Assembly: GCA_903813345.2 (NCBI GenBank)
Contig: CAIIXF020000002.1
Span: 8,145,555 to 8,209,554, forward strand
Direction: 5' to 3'
Length of the DNA: 64,000 nt
DNA from: Owenia fusiformis
Taxonomy: Eukaryota > Annelida > Polychaeta > Sabellida > Oweniidae
Part shown: piece by piece, positions 1 through 10,723 of the stretch
Numbering within the stretch: position 1 is the stretch's first letter
How the letters are laid out: every line of letters begins with the position of its first letter
Translations under genes and position numbers: made by a program
Notes under the pieces: model-generated
What the model was told of the DNA's origin: nothing
The model's database searches: none
The model's input: the letters and a program-made list of their open reading frames with translations, nothing else

Positions 1-674
1 TTAACATTTCTCATAAAATTGTTTCAAATTACCTTGGACTTGGAAATTTAATTTATTATCAAGATCTTTACAACGTTTCCTTCAAATGTTTTATTTTGTT
101 ACATTATTAAGTGACTTTCATGGTGATTTATATAGCGTAAACATCCGGATATTAAGAAATGGAAGGGAATATATTGAGAAAATGTGTCTCTTGATGTAAA
201 GTCCTAAATAGATTCATCGGGCTAGTCTTACTAAATTAATATTTTATGTCTTAACCATACCTTTTTACTTTGTGTTTTGTGCAAATTAATGCTCGATGTC
301 AATTTTACAAGTTCAAGCAGTTTGAGGAAGTCAAGAAAACATCCTGGAGGAAATGAAACAAAGTACAAAGGTATGACATAATGAAAATATAATTCCAATC
401 CATTAAGTGAACATACATAATTTTGAGTTCAAAGATACCAGTTATCCTTCACCGTCGTTACGTTCTCATAGCAGTATATGCACACAGCTTATTATTCCAA
501 CGTATAAAGTTTGGTAGGGATGTAGTGAAGCCCTCCTCTTGTCAACCAGTCCGTCCGTCCTTCCGTTCGTTAGCATGGTACACGCACATGAGGGAAAATG
601 AGTTAGTTGGGGCAGGAATTATGAAAAGTAAAGCGCTATGTCCGTTTCTTTTCATGTCACCACTGAGTGACTAA
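1..674. other. Intergenic, no gene recognised
   Basis: AT-rich sequence. The only sizeable open frame (423-674, plus) starts at a TTG and shows no domain or codon pattern. It is the 3' flank of the minus-strand exon at 675-1402. Confidence 0.5.
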
Positions 675-1402
675 TTAACCTATCACTACTTTGTACTGCT
701 GATGGTCGTACCCGGGTGAGGCAAGGTAAAATGTATCAGTTCCAGATGATCCACCTGCGTGATAAGTCCATTTATATTGTTCAAAAGGATCCTTCGGATT
801 GTAACACCCCAACGTGTTGCCGGATTCCGTATACGGGTTTAGATTCAGACCGCTATTGCCAGTAACCCGAACTTGGCCTTTTTGTGGTTCCACGGAGGGA
901 CATGAACCACTAACGTGTGCGCACGTAAGTGGGCAAACATTTGGAACGTAATATTGACACTTCGGGTAGTACGTCATCATTGTCGTGAAATCGTAAGAAA
1001 AACCAGCTTTAACTTTGAAAAAAATCGTCGGTTGGGATTTACAAATCGTCACTAAGTATTCTTGACGATCTGTCTTAGGAGACGCTAGGTAAAATGAATC
1101 TGTTCCAGACGACCCGCCTGCATGATAAGTCCATTTGTATTGCGTCGGATCTTTCGGATTGTAACAACCCGCCGTATTGCCAGATTCCGTAAACGGGTTG
1201 AGATTCAGACCGCTATTACTTGTAACCCGGACTTCGCCTTTTTGTGGTTCTACGGAGGGACACTTCCCACGTACGTTTGCGCAAGTGAGTGGGCAAACGT
1301 TTGGAATGTAATTTTGACACGTTGGGTAGTATGTCATTTTTGTAGTGAAATCGTAAGAAGAACCAGCGTCAACCCAGAACAAAATTTTGGGTCGGATGCA
1401 CT
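675..1402 (-). CDS. Terminal exon of a secreted protein with two Cys-rich repeat domains (unknown family)
   Basis: Function not recognised. The exon encodes two tandem copies of a domain of about 120 residues. Each runs from an F-x-V-x-AG-x-SYDFTT stretch, through a block with the pattern NVCPLTCA, to GSSGTD-x-FYLASP. Every copy has the same cysteine positions, which suggests disulphide bonds and an extracellular location. The GTDSF/GTDTF strand near each end recalls Ig-like or cadherin-like beta-sandwich repeats, but that is only a resemblance. The open frame runs upstream to 1433 without an ATG. A good acceptor (T-rich tract then CAG at 1405-1403) places the exon start at 1402, just before the first domain. 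The stop is TAA at 675-677. Upstream exons, including the signal peptide, were not found in this window. Confidence 0.7.
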
Positions 1403-2460
1403 CTGTTGAATAAAAAATCAAAATTAGGTTCACTTATGCTTAATTTTTTATCAATGGAGGCATTTAAAAACGATAAAATATAGCACATTACTAAGCGGTA
1501 TACAATGCAAAACGTGGAATAAAATGAATATAATGAAAAAGATACAGATCAATAAAATAAGTTTAGTATGATGCAAACCAATAGAGAAATTTCGCCCAAC
1601 GGGTTATTACTAAAACGAATACTAGTATGTCGCAACCATCCTTCTTCAAAGGACTTCATTTATGCTTAAATTCAGCCTTGTAAAATACCCTTGCAGCAAG
1701 GATGGTCGCAACCGCCCACAAGACAGCAATCTATTGCAAACGAAATGTCTCCGTCCCAAATGATTTTGTGATTCAATTGCAATAATTTGTTCTTCAGTTG
1801 ACTTAATTTTCAAAGCTAGAAAACAAAATTCCAATGAACGAATACAAAGAACGGCGAGTAAGGCAAACCTTGCAATCAAAACTCATATAAAGCATGGTTA
1901 AGTAAAAAATGAAAAAAACCAAGTCTGATTTTTTAACCATGGCTTACTTACTTTTCCCCCTGCGTCCACCCCCGCGTCCACCTGCATCTATCTGCACGAG
2001 GCACATTGCTATGACACAACATACCAAGGCACATTGCAACTTCATTGTGACAAGCTACTAGTGCTAGATTTTGTAGTAATAATTATACCAACAAACTTTA
2101 GATAAAACTGGTTGCGTCAAAACTTCATTTTATAACCAGGGGCTCTCAGCTCTAAGCCAATCAGAATTACACATACGGTTCAGTGTTCTATGGGAGGGAA
2201 AGCTCTTTTATATCTATCTTTTAAAAGGGAGAGATTTCACTGAATGAGTTAAGTTCTACACCCTATACGAAGAGATCGCACTAATTTCGAATGGTAGTGG
2301 CAAATACGAGCCACGAAAACTAAAAACGAAAAAAGATTAGTACCATACTTTTTTAGTCGTTTTTCTATAGAAAACGGTTTCTATGCTGTTTTAGAATTAT
2401 AGTATGCATGGAATGTGAATTCATTGCTTGTAGTCCCTGATCTGGACCCTCTGAAAAAAA
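1403..2460. other. Intergenic or intronic DNA, no gene recognised
   Basis: AT-rich. Short frames such as 1646-1879 (minus) have no domain signature. This may be intron of the Cys-rich repeat gene, since its acceptor is at 1403-1405. Confidence 0.4.
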
Positions 2461-3186
2461 GTTTTGTTGTCCGGTACTTTCCCACATAAAATGATTGTAC
2501 CGTTTGAAAGAACAGACTTCCCTCTTAAAGAAAACACCTCTTCTATTGATGTAAACAGGGGCAAAAGGCACCAAAACGGGGTTAGACAAGGTGGCATTCT
2601 GAAGTCTCACTTTCTTGTCATCACGATTCCAGGTAAACCATCAGACGGATTTACTTCAAGTTTTCACACATGTTACATGGTAAGAAGTTCTAGAGCTGAT
2701 TAACTTTGCGGCGGCCACCTTGCATTCTGGCGGCCATCTTGGAATTTTTTTCAGATAAATATTGTCATCGCGATTTCACAAAAACCACATAACAGATGTA
2801 CTTCAAATGTTCACACATGTTACATGGTAAAAAGTCCTAGACCTCATTATTTTTGCGGTGGCCATCTTGCATTCTGGCAGCCATCTTGGAAGTTTTAAGA
2901 TAAATCTTGTCATCACGATTTCAGGAAATCCAAACAGATTTACTTCAAATTTCGAAGTTCTAGAGCTGATTAACTTTCCAGTGGCCATCTTGCATTCTGG
3001 CATTCCAGAAAAACCTTGTCATCACGATTCCAGGAAAACAACCTAACAGATTAACTTCAAATTTTCACACATGTTACATGGTATGAAGTTCTAGAGCTGA
3101 TTAACTTTCCAGTGGCCATCTTGCATTCTGGCATTCCAGAAAAACCACTTCACAGTTTTACTTCAAATTTTCACACATGTTACATG
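2461..3186 (+). repeat. Left inverted arm made of ~150-bp tandem units
   Basis: Diverged units each contain GGCCATCTTGCATTCTGG, a CGGCCATCTTGGAAGTTTT block, a TTGTCATCACGATT block, TTACTTCAAATTTTCACACA and GAAGTTCTAGAGCTGATTAA. The arm recurs in reverse complement at 9975-10637 with the same unit order. The outer part (2464-2703 against 10634-10395) is almost identical, so both strands show matching open frames of 79 codons; these are repeat shadows, not genes. A LINE interrupts the array at 3187 and units resume at 5774. Confidence 0.85.
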
Positions 3187-5600
3187 CGTCTGAAAGCACT
3201 CTGCAGTTAAAGCAACTTAAAAAGTCTAAAAAGAAATTCCCAGTTAATCCCTGGTTCAATGATGAGTGCAAAAGATTAAAACAACAATTACGGAATGCAA
3301 TTAAGGAAAATTATTCAGACTTAGAAATTTCAATTATTCAGAAAAAATATAATCAAACAAAGCAAAGAGAAAAACGAGCATATCAAACTGACTTATTGAA
3401 ATCATTATTAAACTTTAAATCTCATAATCCCACAGAATTTTGGAAAATGGTACATTCTATCCCTGGTAAAAATGAAAGCAGAGATATACCAATTTCAACC
3501 TCTGTACTTTTTGATACTTTTAAAAACCTTGGTAAAGCACCTAAATATGACTTTTTTGATTATGAAGCTTTAGAGAAAATGCAAATCTTTATATTGGAAT
3601 GTAACATGCATAATTCATATACAGATTCATTACAAATTAGTGATCATTTACTTAACAATGTCATACATGAAAAAGAGGTTCTAAATGCCTTAAATAGAAT
3701 AAATGCTAATAAATCGCCAGGTATTGATGGTTTACCATCTAATATTATCAAAAATTGTAAAGCTCTATCATTGGATTTTACTGCACTTTTTAATTTTATT
3801 TTTGATAAAGGAGATTACCCTGAAGAATGGAGTATCGGTATGCTCTCCACTCTTTACAAACAAGGATCACGTTTCAATCCAGATAATTACAGAGGAATTA
3901 ATGTACTTGCTTGTTTAGGAAATGTTTTTGATACAATCATTCAAACAAGATTAGTGTTCAACGCAGAAATGCTCAATATTCAAGACCCGTTACAAGGTGC
4001 TTACAAATCTGGTCACCGTACAACAGATAATTTGTTCATTTTAAATACTATTATTTCACATTTTAAGAGGCGGAAAAAGCCTCTATATTGTATAATGGTA
4101 GATTTTAGGAAAGCGTTTGATTATGTCAACAGGACAGCACTTCTTTATAAATTATGTAAATCAGGGATACATCCAAGTTCAAAAATGTTTAAAATTATTG
4201 ATAGCATGTATAAAAAATCGAAATCATGTCTCAAACTTAAAGATGGCATTACTCAAATGTACAATACTGGAATTGGAGTTATGCAGGGCTCTGTTCTCAG
4301 TACATATCTTTTCAACCATTTTTTAGATGACTTGAAAGATTTTCTTCCCTCAGAACATGGTATCGAGTTTGAAGGTGTTTCTTTAAACCATCTACTTTGG
4401 GCTGATGACTTAGTATTAATGGCTAGCTCTAAATCTGGGGCGCAATCTATGCTAGACTCTCTCTTTGATTTTTGCAGAAACTATCATCTTGTTGTCAACA
4501 CAGTTAAAACTAAGGCTATTATTTTTAACTCTAAATCAGATGAAACTTTTAAATTCAATGATGAAGTGATTGCATGTGTAGAAGACTACAAATACCTAGG
4601 GTGTATCTTCAACAGTAAAAATAATTTTGATAAACAAATAAGCTATCTTAAAGAACAATCTAGAAAAGCTTTATTCAAAATAAAGCAACAATATCACAAG
4701 TTTAATGACATTCCCATATCCGTTGCCTTACATTTATTTGATTCACTTGTCCAACCAATTTTGATGTATGGTTCAGAAATATGGTCAAGTAAAAAACATA
4801 TCAAGTCACTTGAAACTATTCACCTGTCCTTTTTAAAAAGCATCCTTGGTGTGAAAACATCAACTGCAACCCTAGCAGTCTATGGAGAGCTGGGTCGTTT
4901 TCCACTTAGTTTGTGCTTTGATATTCATCTTATTAAATATTGGATACGGCTTATACAACTTTGTCCAGATAACCTCCTTTATAAAGCATATCTATATGAT
5001 TATGAAATGTACAGTTTAGGATTTAAAAATACTTGGTCAAGTAAGGTTCACAATATTTTAAAAGATTGTAATCTCCAAAGCACTTGGAATGAACAAGTTG
5101 TTGAGGATGACTATGTATTTAAAAAGAACCTAACTAAAATATTATACCAAAATTATAAGGAGAAATGGAAGTGTGATTTACAATTATACCCAGTTTTAAG
5201 AACATACATTAAATTCAAAACAACTTTTGAAAGAGAACAATATTTAAGCCTTCAAAACAAAAATCACAGGCAATCAATTTCACAACTGAGATTAAGTTCA
5301 CATAAATTACAAATAGAACTGGGTAGACATGTAAAACCACGGCCAAAACCTGAATATGAAAGATTATGTAACTTTTGTGGGGAAATAGAAAATGAGGTTC
5401 ATTTCATGATTAAATGCCATTTACATAGAGAAAATAGAAAAATATTGTTTGACAACATCACTAGCAAAATTAATGTTGATCAACATGATCCTGAAAATAC
5501 ATTCATTATGTTAATATCTTCAAAAGATAAATATGTGCAAAAGCAAGTTGGAAGTTTTATTACAAAATCATTCAAAAACTTAAACTTGCCTGGAGATTAA
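3177..5600 (+). CDS. LINE reverse transcriptase ORF, intact but endonuclease-less
   Basis: The frame has 807 codons without a stop. Visible blocks: the linker after the endonuclease (NPWFNDECKRLK, about residues 21-33); RT motifs KSPGIDGLPSN (about 178), FRKAFD with the first catalytic Asp (about 308), MQGSVLS (about 366) and WADDLVLM (about 407), which carries the YXDD-like catalytic pair with W in place of Y; then thumb and C-terminal regions. A CX2CX7HX4C zinc motif lies at about 731-747. The apparent ATG (3177-3179) lies in the host tandem repeat, not in the element, so the original protein began further upstream. An uninterrupted RT frame points to a recent insertion, although this copy cannot make endonuclease and should be unable to mobilise itself. 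Confidence 0.9.
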   Translation: MLHASESTLQLKQLKKSKKKFPVNPWFNDECKRLKQQLRNAIKENYSDLEISIIQKKYNQTKQREKRAYQTDLLKSLLNFKSHNPTEFWKMVHSIPGKNESRDIPISTSVLFDTFKNLGKAPKYDFFDYEALEKMQIFILECNMHNSYTDSLQISDHLLNNVIHEKEVLNALNRINANKSPGIDGLPSNIIKNCKALSLDFTALFNFIFDKGDYPEEWSIGMLSTLYKQGSRFNPDNYRGINVLACLGNVFDTIIQTRLVFNAEMLNIQDPLQGAYKSGHRTTDNLFILNTIISHFKRRKKPLYCIMVDFRKAFDYVNRTALLYKLCKSGIHPSSKMFKIIDSMYKKSKSCLKLKDGITQMYNTGIGVMQGSVLSTYLFNHFLDDLKDFLPSEHGIEFEGVSLNHLLWADDLVLMASSKSGAQSMLDSLFDFCRNYHLVVNTVKTKAIIFNSKSDETFKFNDEVIACVEDYKYLGCIFNSKNNFDKQISYLKEQSRKALFKIKQQYHKFNDIPISVALHLFDSLVQPILMYGSEIWSSKKHIKSLETIHLSFLKSILGVKTSTATLAVYGELGRFPLSLCFDIHLIKYWIRLIQLCPDNLLYKAYLYDYEMYSLGFKNTWSSKVHNILKDCNLQSTWNEQVVEDDYVFKKNLTKILYQNYKEKWKCDLQLYPVLRTYIKFKTTFEREQYLSLQNKNHRQSISQLRLSSHKLQIELGRHVKPRPKPEYERLCNFCGEIENEVHFMIKCHLHRENRKILFDNITSKINVDQHDPENTFIMLISSKDKYVQKQVGSFITKSFKNLNLPGD

Positions 5601-5773
5601 CATTTTGGATGCATCACACCTAAAGTATATTATAACATATATGTAAATAACAAGTTTTTTGTATAAATTGTATATATTAGTGTAGTGTAGTGTAGTTTTG
5701 TGAAATTTCATTTTGTAATGACTAATATGTCAGGTCATGACATCTAAAGAGTCAATAAAAGATATATATATAT
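3187..5773 (+). mobile_element. 5'-truncated non-LTR retrotransposon (LINE)
   Basis: The element sits inside one tandem unit: the array reads TTCACACATGTTACATG up to 3186 and continues ATGAAGTTCTAGAGC from about 5772. It contains the end of an endonuclease-reverse transcriptase frame, a short 3' UTR with AATAAA near 5755, and a tail of alternating TA. The apurinic endonuclease is missing, so the 5' end is truncated, as is usual for target-primed reverse transcription. No clear long target duplication is visible; at most ATG is shared by both flanks. The clade (CR1/Jockey-like or related) cannot be fixed by eye. Confidence 0.85.
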
Positions 5774-5990
5774 GAAGTTCTAGAGCTGACTAACTTTTCG
5801 GTGGCCATGTTGCATTCCATCGGCCATCTTGGAAGTTTTTAGATAAATCTTGTCATCACGATTCCATGAAAACCACGTAACAGTTTTACTTCAAATTTTC
5901 ACACATCGTTACATGGTAAGAAGTTATAGAGCTGATTAACTTTCCGATAGCCATATTGAATTCTGGCGGCCATCTTGGAAGTTTGTAGAT
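5774..5990 (+). repeat. Continuation of the ~150-bp tandem array after the LINE
   Basis: Two more units with GAAGTTCTAGAGCTGA, GGCCATCTTGGAAG and the TTCAAATTTTCACACATC block. The match stops at about 5990, where the sequence becomes the cysteine-rich exon fragment. Confidence 0.8.
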
Positions 5991-7782
5991 AAATATAAAA
6001 TACAGTCAAAGCATTTACCACCAACAAACACGGTGTATAACCCAAACGCTCCTACATGCACGACGGAGCGTTTCATTACTGAAATTAAACAAAGAAACGC
6101 TCCGGAGTAGGAAAACTGTCTGGCGGGAATGATGAGCCGTCTGACAATTTTACCCCAGTAATGGGAATAAGAGGTATGAGTTACATATTTCGAGTATACC
6201 ATTCGATGGGTGTGATATTTATGTTGTACGTGGCTGGCTGTTGACGTTTGAAGCAATTAGGAAGAGCTGTACGAAGCAGTATAGTTATCAAAATTCAAAA
6301 ACGTATTTGTCATTCTACCGGTCAAAACCCCTTTTGTCGATACATGTGATTAGTTGAGCCAAGATTAGAGCACCAACGTATATTTTAGTGAAATTCCAAT
6401 GCTTCAACGCACCATACATTATCGTAATAGTGATTTGATGACCGAAAATCCAGTCTTAAAAATGATGAAATTCTCATATTCAAGAAACGCTCCGATCTGG
6501 TTAACACAGTGAATTGGAAACGCTCCGGTAGTCTAGATCAGTTAAGGAAATATATAGCTTGCCTTTCCTTTTCAGGAAGAGAAAGAAAAGATCTATCATA
6601 CCCCTTGGCATCAATAGAAGAAAGATTAATTCACATATAAATCTTTGTTTTTTCTATAGTTTTATGATTTAGCACATATGTAGGCATGGCATCATCTAAT
6701 GTATAGGCTTTAATCAGCTAGTTGCAAGTTTAGCACCATCAGGTTCAGATGTTTCAATTTGCCTAACAAGTACAACACGTTTTTGAGAGATAGATTCGAT
6801 TCGGAACTCTTCTCTAATAATCTGAAAATGATATCAAAACAAAATGGTAAGAGCGTTTCTAAAATTGTGGTCTAAATCGACGGAGCGTTTCGAGGAAAAC
6901 AAGCGATTTCTCGAGAACAAGTAATGGATTTGGACTGGGATTTTAGGAAATGAGAATATACGAGTTTGTGATCTACTACTTTAACAGAAAGATTAACGTT
7001 TTCATAGAAATACTAGTTTAATTCGTAATTTGTGGTCAAATCGTCATCTTCAGATTCGTTCGATCTACACTACGGAGCTTTGATCAAGCAAATAACAGTT
7101 TACCACCAGAAGTTGAATAAATAAGATCTTTGCTCATGGTTTTGTTCATCGAATGGTACATAATACTTCACCATGACATATGATAGGTAAGAGAAACGAG
7201 AGAAACAATACTTACAGTCATAGTAGAATCTTCATTAGCCGCCATTTTATTTCACTCTGGAGTGTTTCCGCGTAAATGTAACGCTCCGTCATGCATGTAG
7301 GAGCGTTTGGGTTATACACCGTGACAAAGGATGCTCTCATTCTCCATATAAATAGAGCCAACTATCAGGCCTATATTTGGCGAAACGCAGGCAAATCAAT
7401 GATTGATTATCAATCCCCCACATTACATGGTTGGACATTCAAAGGGAATAAACTACAAATTAAGTGGATGGAAAACGGTCCTGCCCCACAAAAAATAATG
7501 GAGCTTGTTGCTTGTAGTTGTAAAGGAGCGTGTGACTCAATGCGATGTAGTTGTAAGAAACAGGATCTCATTTGTGGAAGTTCATGTAAGTGCCGCAAAG
7601 GTGTGTGTGAGAACTGTCCAACCCATCAGCACGATGATGTTGATGAGAGCGACAATGAATTTGAACCAGTTGATGACACCATTACACCAAACGTTGAAGA
7701 TCAGGAAGAAAATGAATTACCTGAAAATCTCTTACCTGACAACTGGATGAACCAACTTGTCAAAGTTGATGCCATAATATGA
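5991..7782 (+). pseudogene. CXC-like cysteine-rich C-terminal exon, split by a transposon
   Basis: The right part (7324-7782) encodes TKDALILHINRANYQAYIW, then a GW/IKWM segment, then a run of CxC motifs (CSCKGACDS, CSCKKQDLIC, CKCRKGVCENC) and an acidic tail ending at TAA/TGA 7780-7782. This order is known to me from C-terminal tails of many uncharacterised invertebrate proteins that often sit near mobile elements; the function is not established. The left part (about 5991-6028) reads in the same frame and adds KHLPP immediately before TKDAL once the 6029-7323 insertion and one copy of its ACAAA duplication are removed. The ATG at 7291 belongs to the transposon terminus, so the 163-codon frame starting there is a chimera. 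The upstream part of the gene is missing; the tandem array ends at about 5990. It may be a captured host exon or part of the outer element's own gene. Confidence 0.75.
6029..7323. mobile_element. Non-autonomous DNA transposon with CACGGTG ends, 5-bp TSD (Transib/RAG-like)
   Basis: The terminal inverted repeats begin CACGGTGTATAACCCAAACG on both ends and match for about 45 bp. The element is flanked by exact 5-bp duplications, ACAAA at 6024-6028 and 7324-7328. Five-base duplications together with CAC-starting ends that resemble the V(D)J heptamer are hallmarks of Transib and ProtoRAG-type transposons. No transposase frame is present, so it is non-autonomous. The 9-mer AAACGCTCC or its complement occurs seven times inside (6044, 6065, 6095, 6485, 6518, 6882, 7300), plus two near matches, clustered towards the ends. 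These look like transposase-binding sites. It interrupts the cysteine-rich exon. Confidence 0.8.
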
Positions 7783-7825
7783 ATTATCTCACCCTGTATA
7801 TACACTGGTGATCCGCTCGATAACA

Positions 7826-8211
7826 GGTACGATTTGTCCTTATTCCTTATTTCGTGCGTTGCAGGCAGAATCCTCTCGACGTTTTTTCTCACAAACGTGA
7901 ATCAGTATCATATAGCTTAGAAAATGTACATGTTTGCGAAAAATAGCTCAGAACACGACAGAATCGTCGATTTAATTCCTAACTTAAGTTACATAAAGGT
8001 TTGGGTTAAAAGTGCAGATCTGAACTGTTTTTTCGAAATACCGTTTATGTAACTTAAGTGAGGAATTAAATGTACGATTATGTTGTCTTCTGAACTATTT
8101 GTTTGCAAATATGCACATTTTCTTATACATATGATACTGATACACGTTTGTGAGAAAAAATGTCGTGGGAATTCTGCCTACAAAGTGTGAAAGGAAAAAT
8201 CATACCTTCGA
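7826..8211. mobile_element. Small foldback (inverted-repeat) element
   Basis: Two arms of roughly 150 bp face each other; CAGGCAGAATCCTC at about 7862 pairs with GAATTCTGCCTAC at about 8170, CACAAACGTG with CACGTTTGTG, and TTAAGTTACATAAA near 7984 with TTTATGTAACTTAA near 8044. The arms are moderately diverged and no coding frame is present. Target duplication was not resolved. Confidence 0.65.
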
Positions 8212-8361
8212 TGTTCCCACATTTTGTTACCGAAACAAACCGTTTACCAGTTACACTTTCTCCATGCTAGGTTCTGTTATAACTTTTGTTCCGTTTCCTA
8301 TGGCATCCGTGCTTTATACATTTACATTCACAATGGTCCCTTCCTGGTATATTATTTTAGG

Positions 8362-8485
8362 TTTTATGACTGTTAAATTCTATAGTCTTGTTAAGACCAC
8401 TTTATAAACAGGTTTATTATTACTTTTATGACTGTTAAATTATATAGTCTAGTTAACACCATTTTATAAACAGGTTTATTATTAC
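8362..8485. repeat. Two tandem copies of a 62-bp unit
   Basis: Copies 8362-8423 and 8424-8485 each start TTTTATGACTGTTAAATT and end with AAACAGGTTTATTATTAC. They differ at a few positions. Confidence 0.8.
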
Positions 8486-8949
8486 TGGTGTAACTAACAC
8501 AACAAAAAAATATAATTAATTTATTTGATTTTATATAACATGAAATTATTTTTTCTTTTCGATAAAACATTGCTTATTAGAATATATATTTAGTTGAAAA
8601 CTTAGAGTAAACAATCAGTTCTTCTATCACAAAGTTTATTTTGGTTCAGTAGATTTTTCTATACATTATTTTTATGTCACCACCACTAGTGATTGGGTGA
8701 CATATTGTAATAGCTTCGAACGTTTATCCTGACACTGTTCAGTAGTTAATGTGTACTGTATACTTAACAAGGTGTGGTGACATTTTGCATGTTTCTGCAT
8801 CGTCGCTACTATTGAAAGCTTATGTTGATATTGTAGCAGTGTTTTTTAAGTTCTTTTTGTTGGTACAATTAGTTCCTAAACCCTATACTTATATCGATCT
8901 GACACACAGTTTTAGTGCAGGTTTAAGTGATTTTTGTTGATTATTAAAC

Positions 8950-9050
8950 GCAAAGAGCACATGTGTCTCGAACTCGCAACATTGTGGATACAGAGCCCAT
9001 TCACATAGTTTGACATGCTGGTGCTCTGAACCAGCTCGTTAGTTAATATA
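8950..9050 (-). repeat. tRNA-derived SINE head or tRNA relic
   Basis: On the minus strand there is an A-box-like stretch GAGCTGGTTCAGAGCACC near 9038-9021, and about 50 bases later a B-box-like GCGAGTTCGAGAC near 8976-8964. The spacing fits a tRNA. The stems no longer pair well, so this is not a working tRNA gene. No obvious SINE body or tail was delimited. Confidence 0.4.
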
Positions 9051-9974
9051 TGACTAAGAGACAGCTTGCTTTCCCGATGAAGAAACGTTATCTGCAGCTT
9101 TTATGAGTACTATAGTATCTACAACTATTTTTGATCTTATGAGTATTGGATATCATTATTTTCAATTTTTCTTCAACATGTATTTTAATGACTTCAGTAT
9201 GAATGGAATGTCCCTCGGAGTTGTGGTCGTTGATGAGGAATTGGTCATTGAACGGTGTGGATGCTGTTTAATCACATATTAGATTATTGTCTTGGGATAT
9301 TCAGGTTTGATTTTTGTTTGCCAGTTTTACACTTTACAGTTTGCTTTTGCCACTGGGTTGCTTTACACTTTTTTCCTTTCTCATTTGTCATTTTTGTTTA
9401 TATTTAGTAAGGTTATGATACGCAGGTCTCTCCTTCTGTGTGGTCACCTGTCCAGAAGATAATTCAACTGCATGAAGAACATTTCGTTGACATGATGCAC
9501 AGTGAAAGGTTTTCCACACATTTACATTTTCGTTTAAAAGAGCTTTAATTCCGTTATATACTCAGATCAAGGCCAATTTAGCATACATTTCGCTCTCAAA
9601 AATCACTGTGCAATAATGGATTTCAAAGAAATGTTTGACGTTTTCAATAATATTTTTTCTTTTTGATGAAATGTAGTTATTTATTCTAAAAACCAATCGA
9701 TGTCATACACAAAATGCATTTAAGTGGTATAAAGTACAGAAGCAGAGTAAAAATATGTATTTTATAATATCACCATGTGTTACCCCATTGTAGCGCCTCT
9801 TGCCCATGTTTCTATCAATATAAAACATGATATCATACACCAAATATGCATTTATGTCAAATTATGTGGTTTAAAATGCAGAAAAATAGATAACATTCTC
9901 CTTAAAATACCACCTTGTGTAACCCAACTTTACTGCCTTTTGCCCCTGTTTATATCAATATAAAAGGTAGCATG
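9051..9974. other. AT-rich DNA inside the outer inverted-repeat element, no gene seen
   Basis: No coding signature. The segment 9770-9970 repeats its own motif (a block with TGTTACCCCATTGTAGCG near 9778 and a diverged copy near 9917), and so looks like further degraded tandem units of the neighbouring arm. Confidence 0.4.
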
Positions 9975-10637
9975 TAACCTTCCTTGTAACATGTGTAAAA
10001 GTTTCAAGAAAATCAGTAAAGTGGTTTTCCTGGAATCACAATGACAGGATTTATCCAAAAAACTTCCAAGATGGCCGCCAGAATGCAAGATGGCCACCGA
10101 AAGGTTAATTAGCTCTAGAACTTCTTACCATGTAATATGTGTGAAAATTTGAAGTAAATCCGTTTGGTTTTCCTGAAATCATGATGACAAGATTTATCTT
10201 TAAACTTCCAAGATGGCTGCCAGAATGCAAGATGGCCACCGAAAAAATAATGAGGTCTAGGACTTTTTACCATGTTACATATGTGAACATTTGAAGTACA
10301 TCTGTTATGTGGTTTTTGTGGAATCACGATGACAATATTTATCTGAAAAAAAATTCCAAGATGGCCGCCAGAATGCAAGATGGCCGCCGCAAAGTTAATC
10401 AGCTCTAGAACTTCTTACCATGTAACATGTGTGAAAACTTGAAGTAAATCCGTCTAATGGTTTACCTGGAATCGTGATGACAAGAAAGTGAGACTTCAGA
10501 ATGCCACCTTGTCTAACCCCGTTTTGGTGCCTTTTGCCCCTGTTTACATCAATAGAAGAGCTGTTTTCTTTAAGAGGGAAGTCTGTTCTTTCAAACCGTA
10601 CAATCATTTTATGTGGGAAAGTACCGGACAACAAAAC
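9975..10637 (-). repeat. Right inverted arm of ~150-bp tandem units
   Basis: Reverse complement of the left arm at 2461-3186 with the same order of units and the same diagnostic substitutions, for example the GGACTTTTTACCATG unit. Together the arms bracket about 8.2 kb. Similarity decays outside about 10640 and 2430, although a short TAGTCCC-x-GATCTG match lies just beyond each arm. Confidence 0.85.
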
Positions 10638-10723
10638 CCCTTTTCTAGAGCCCTTTTGGAAATCAGATCGGGGACTATTGGCAAAATGTTGAAAATTTCA
10701 GATCGACGACGCATAAACATGTA

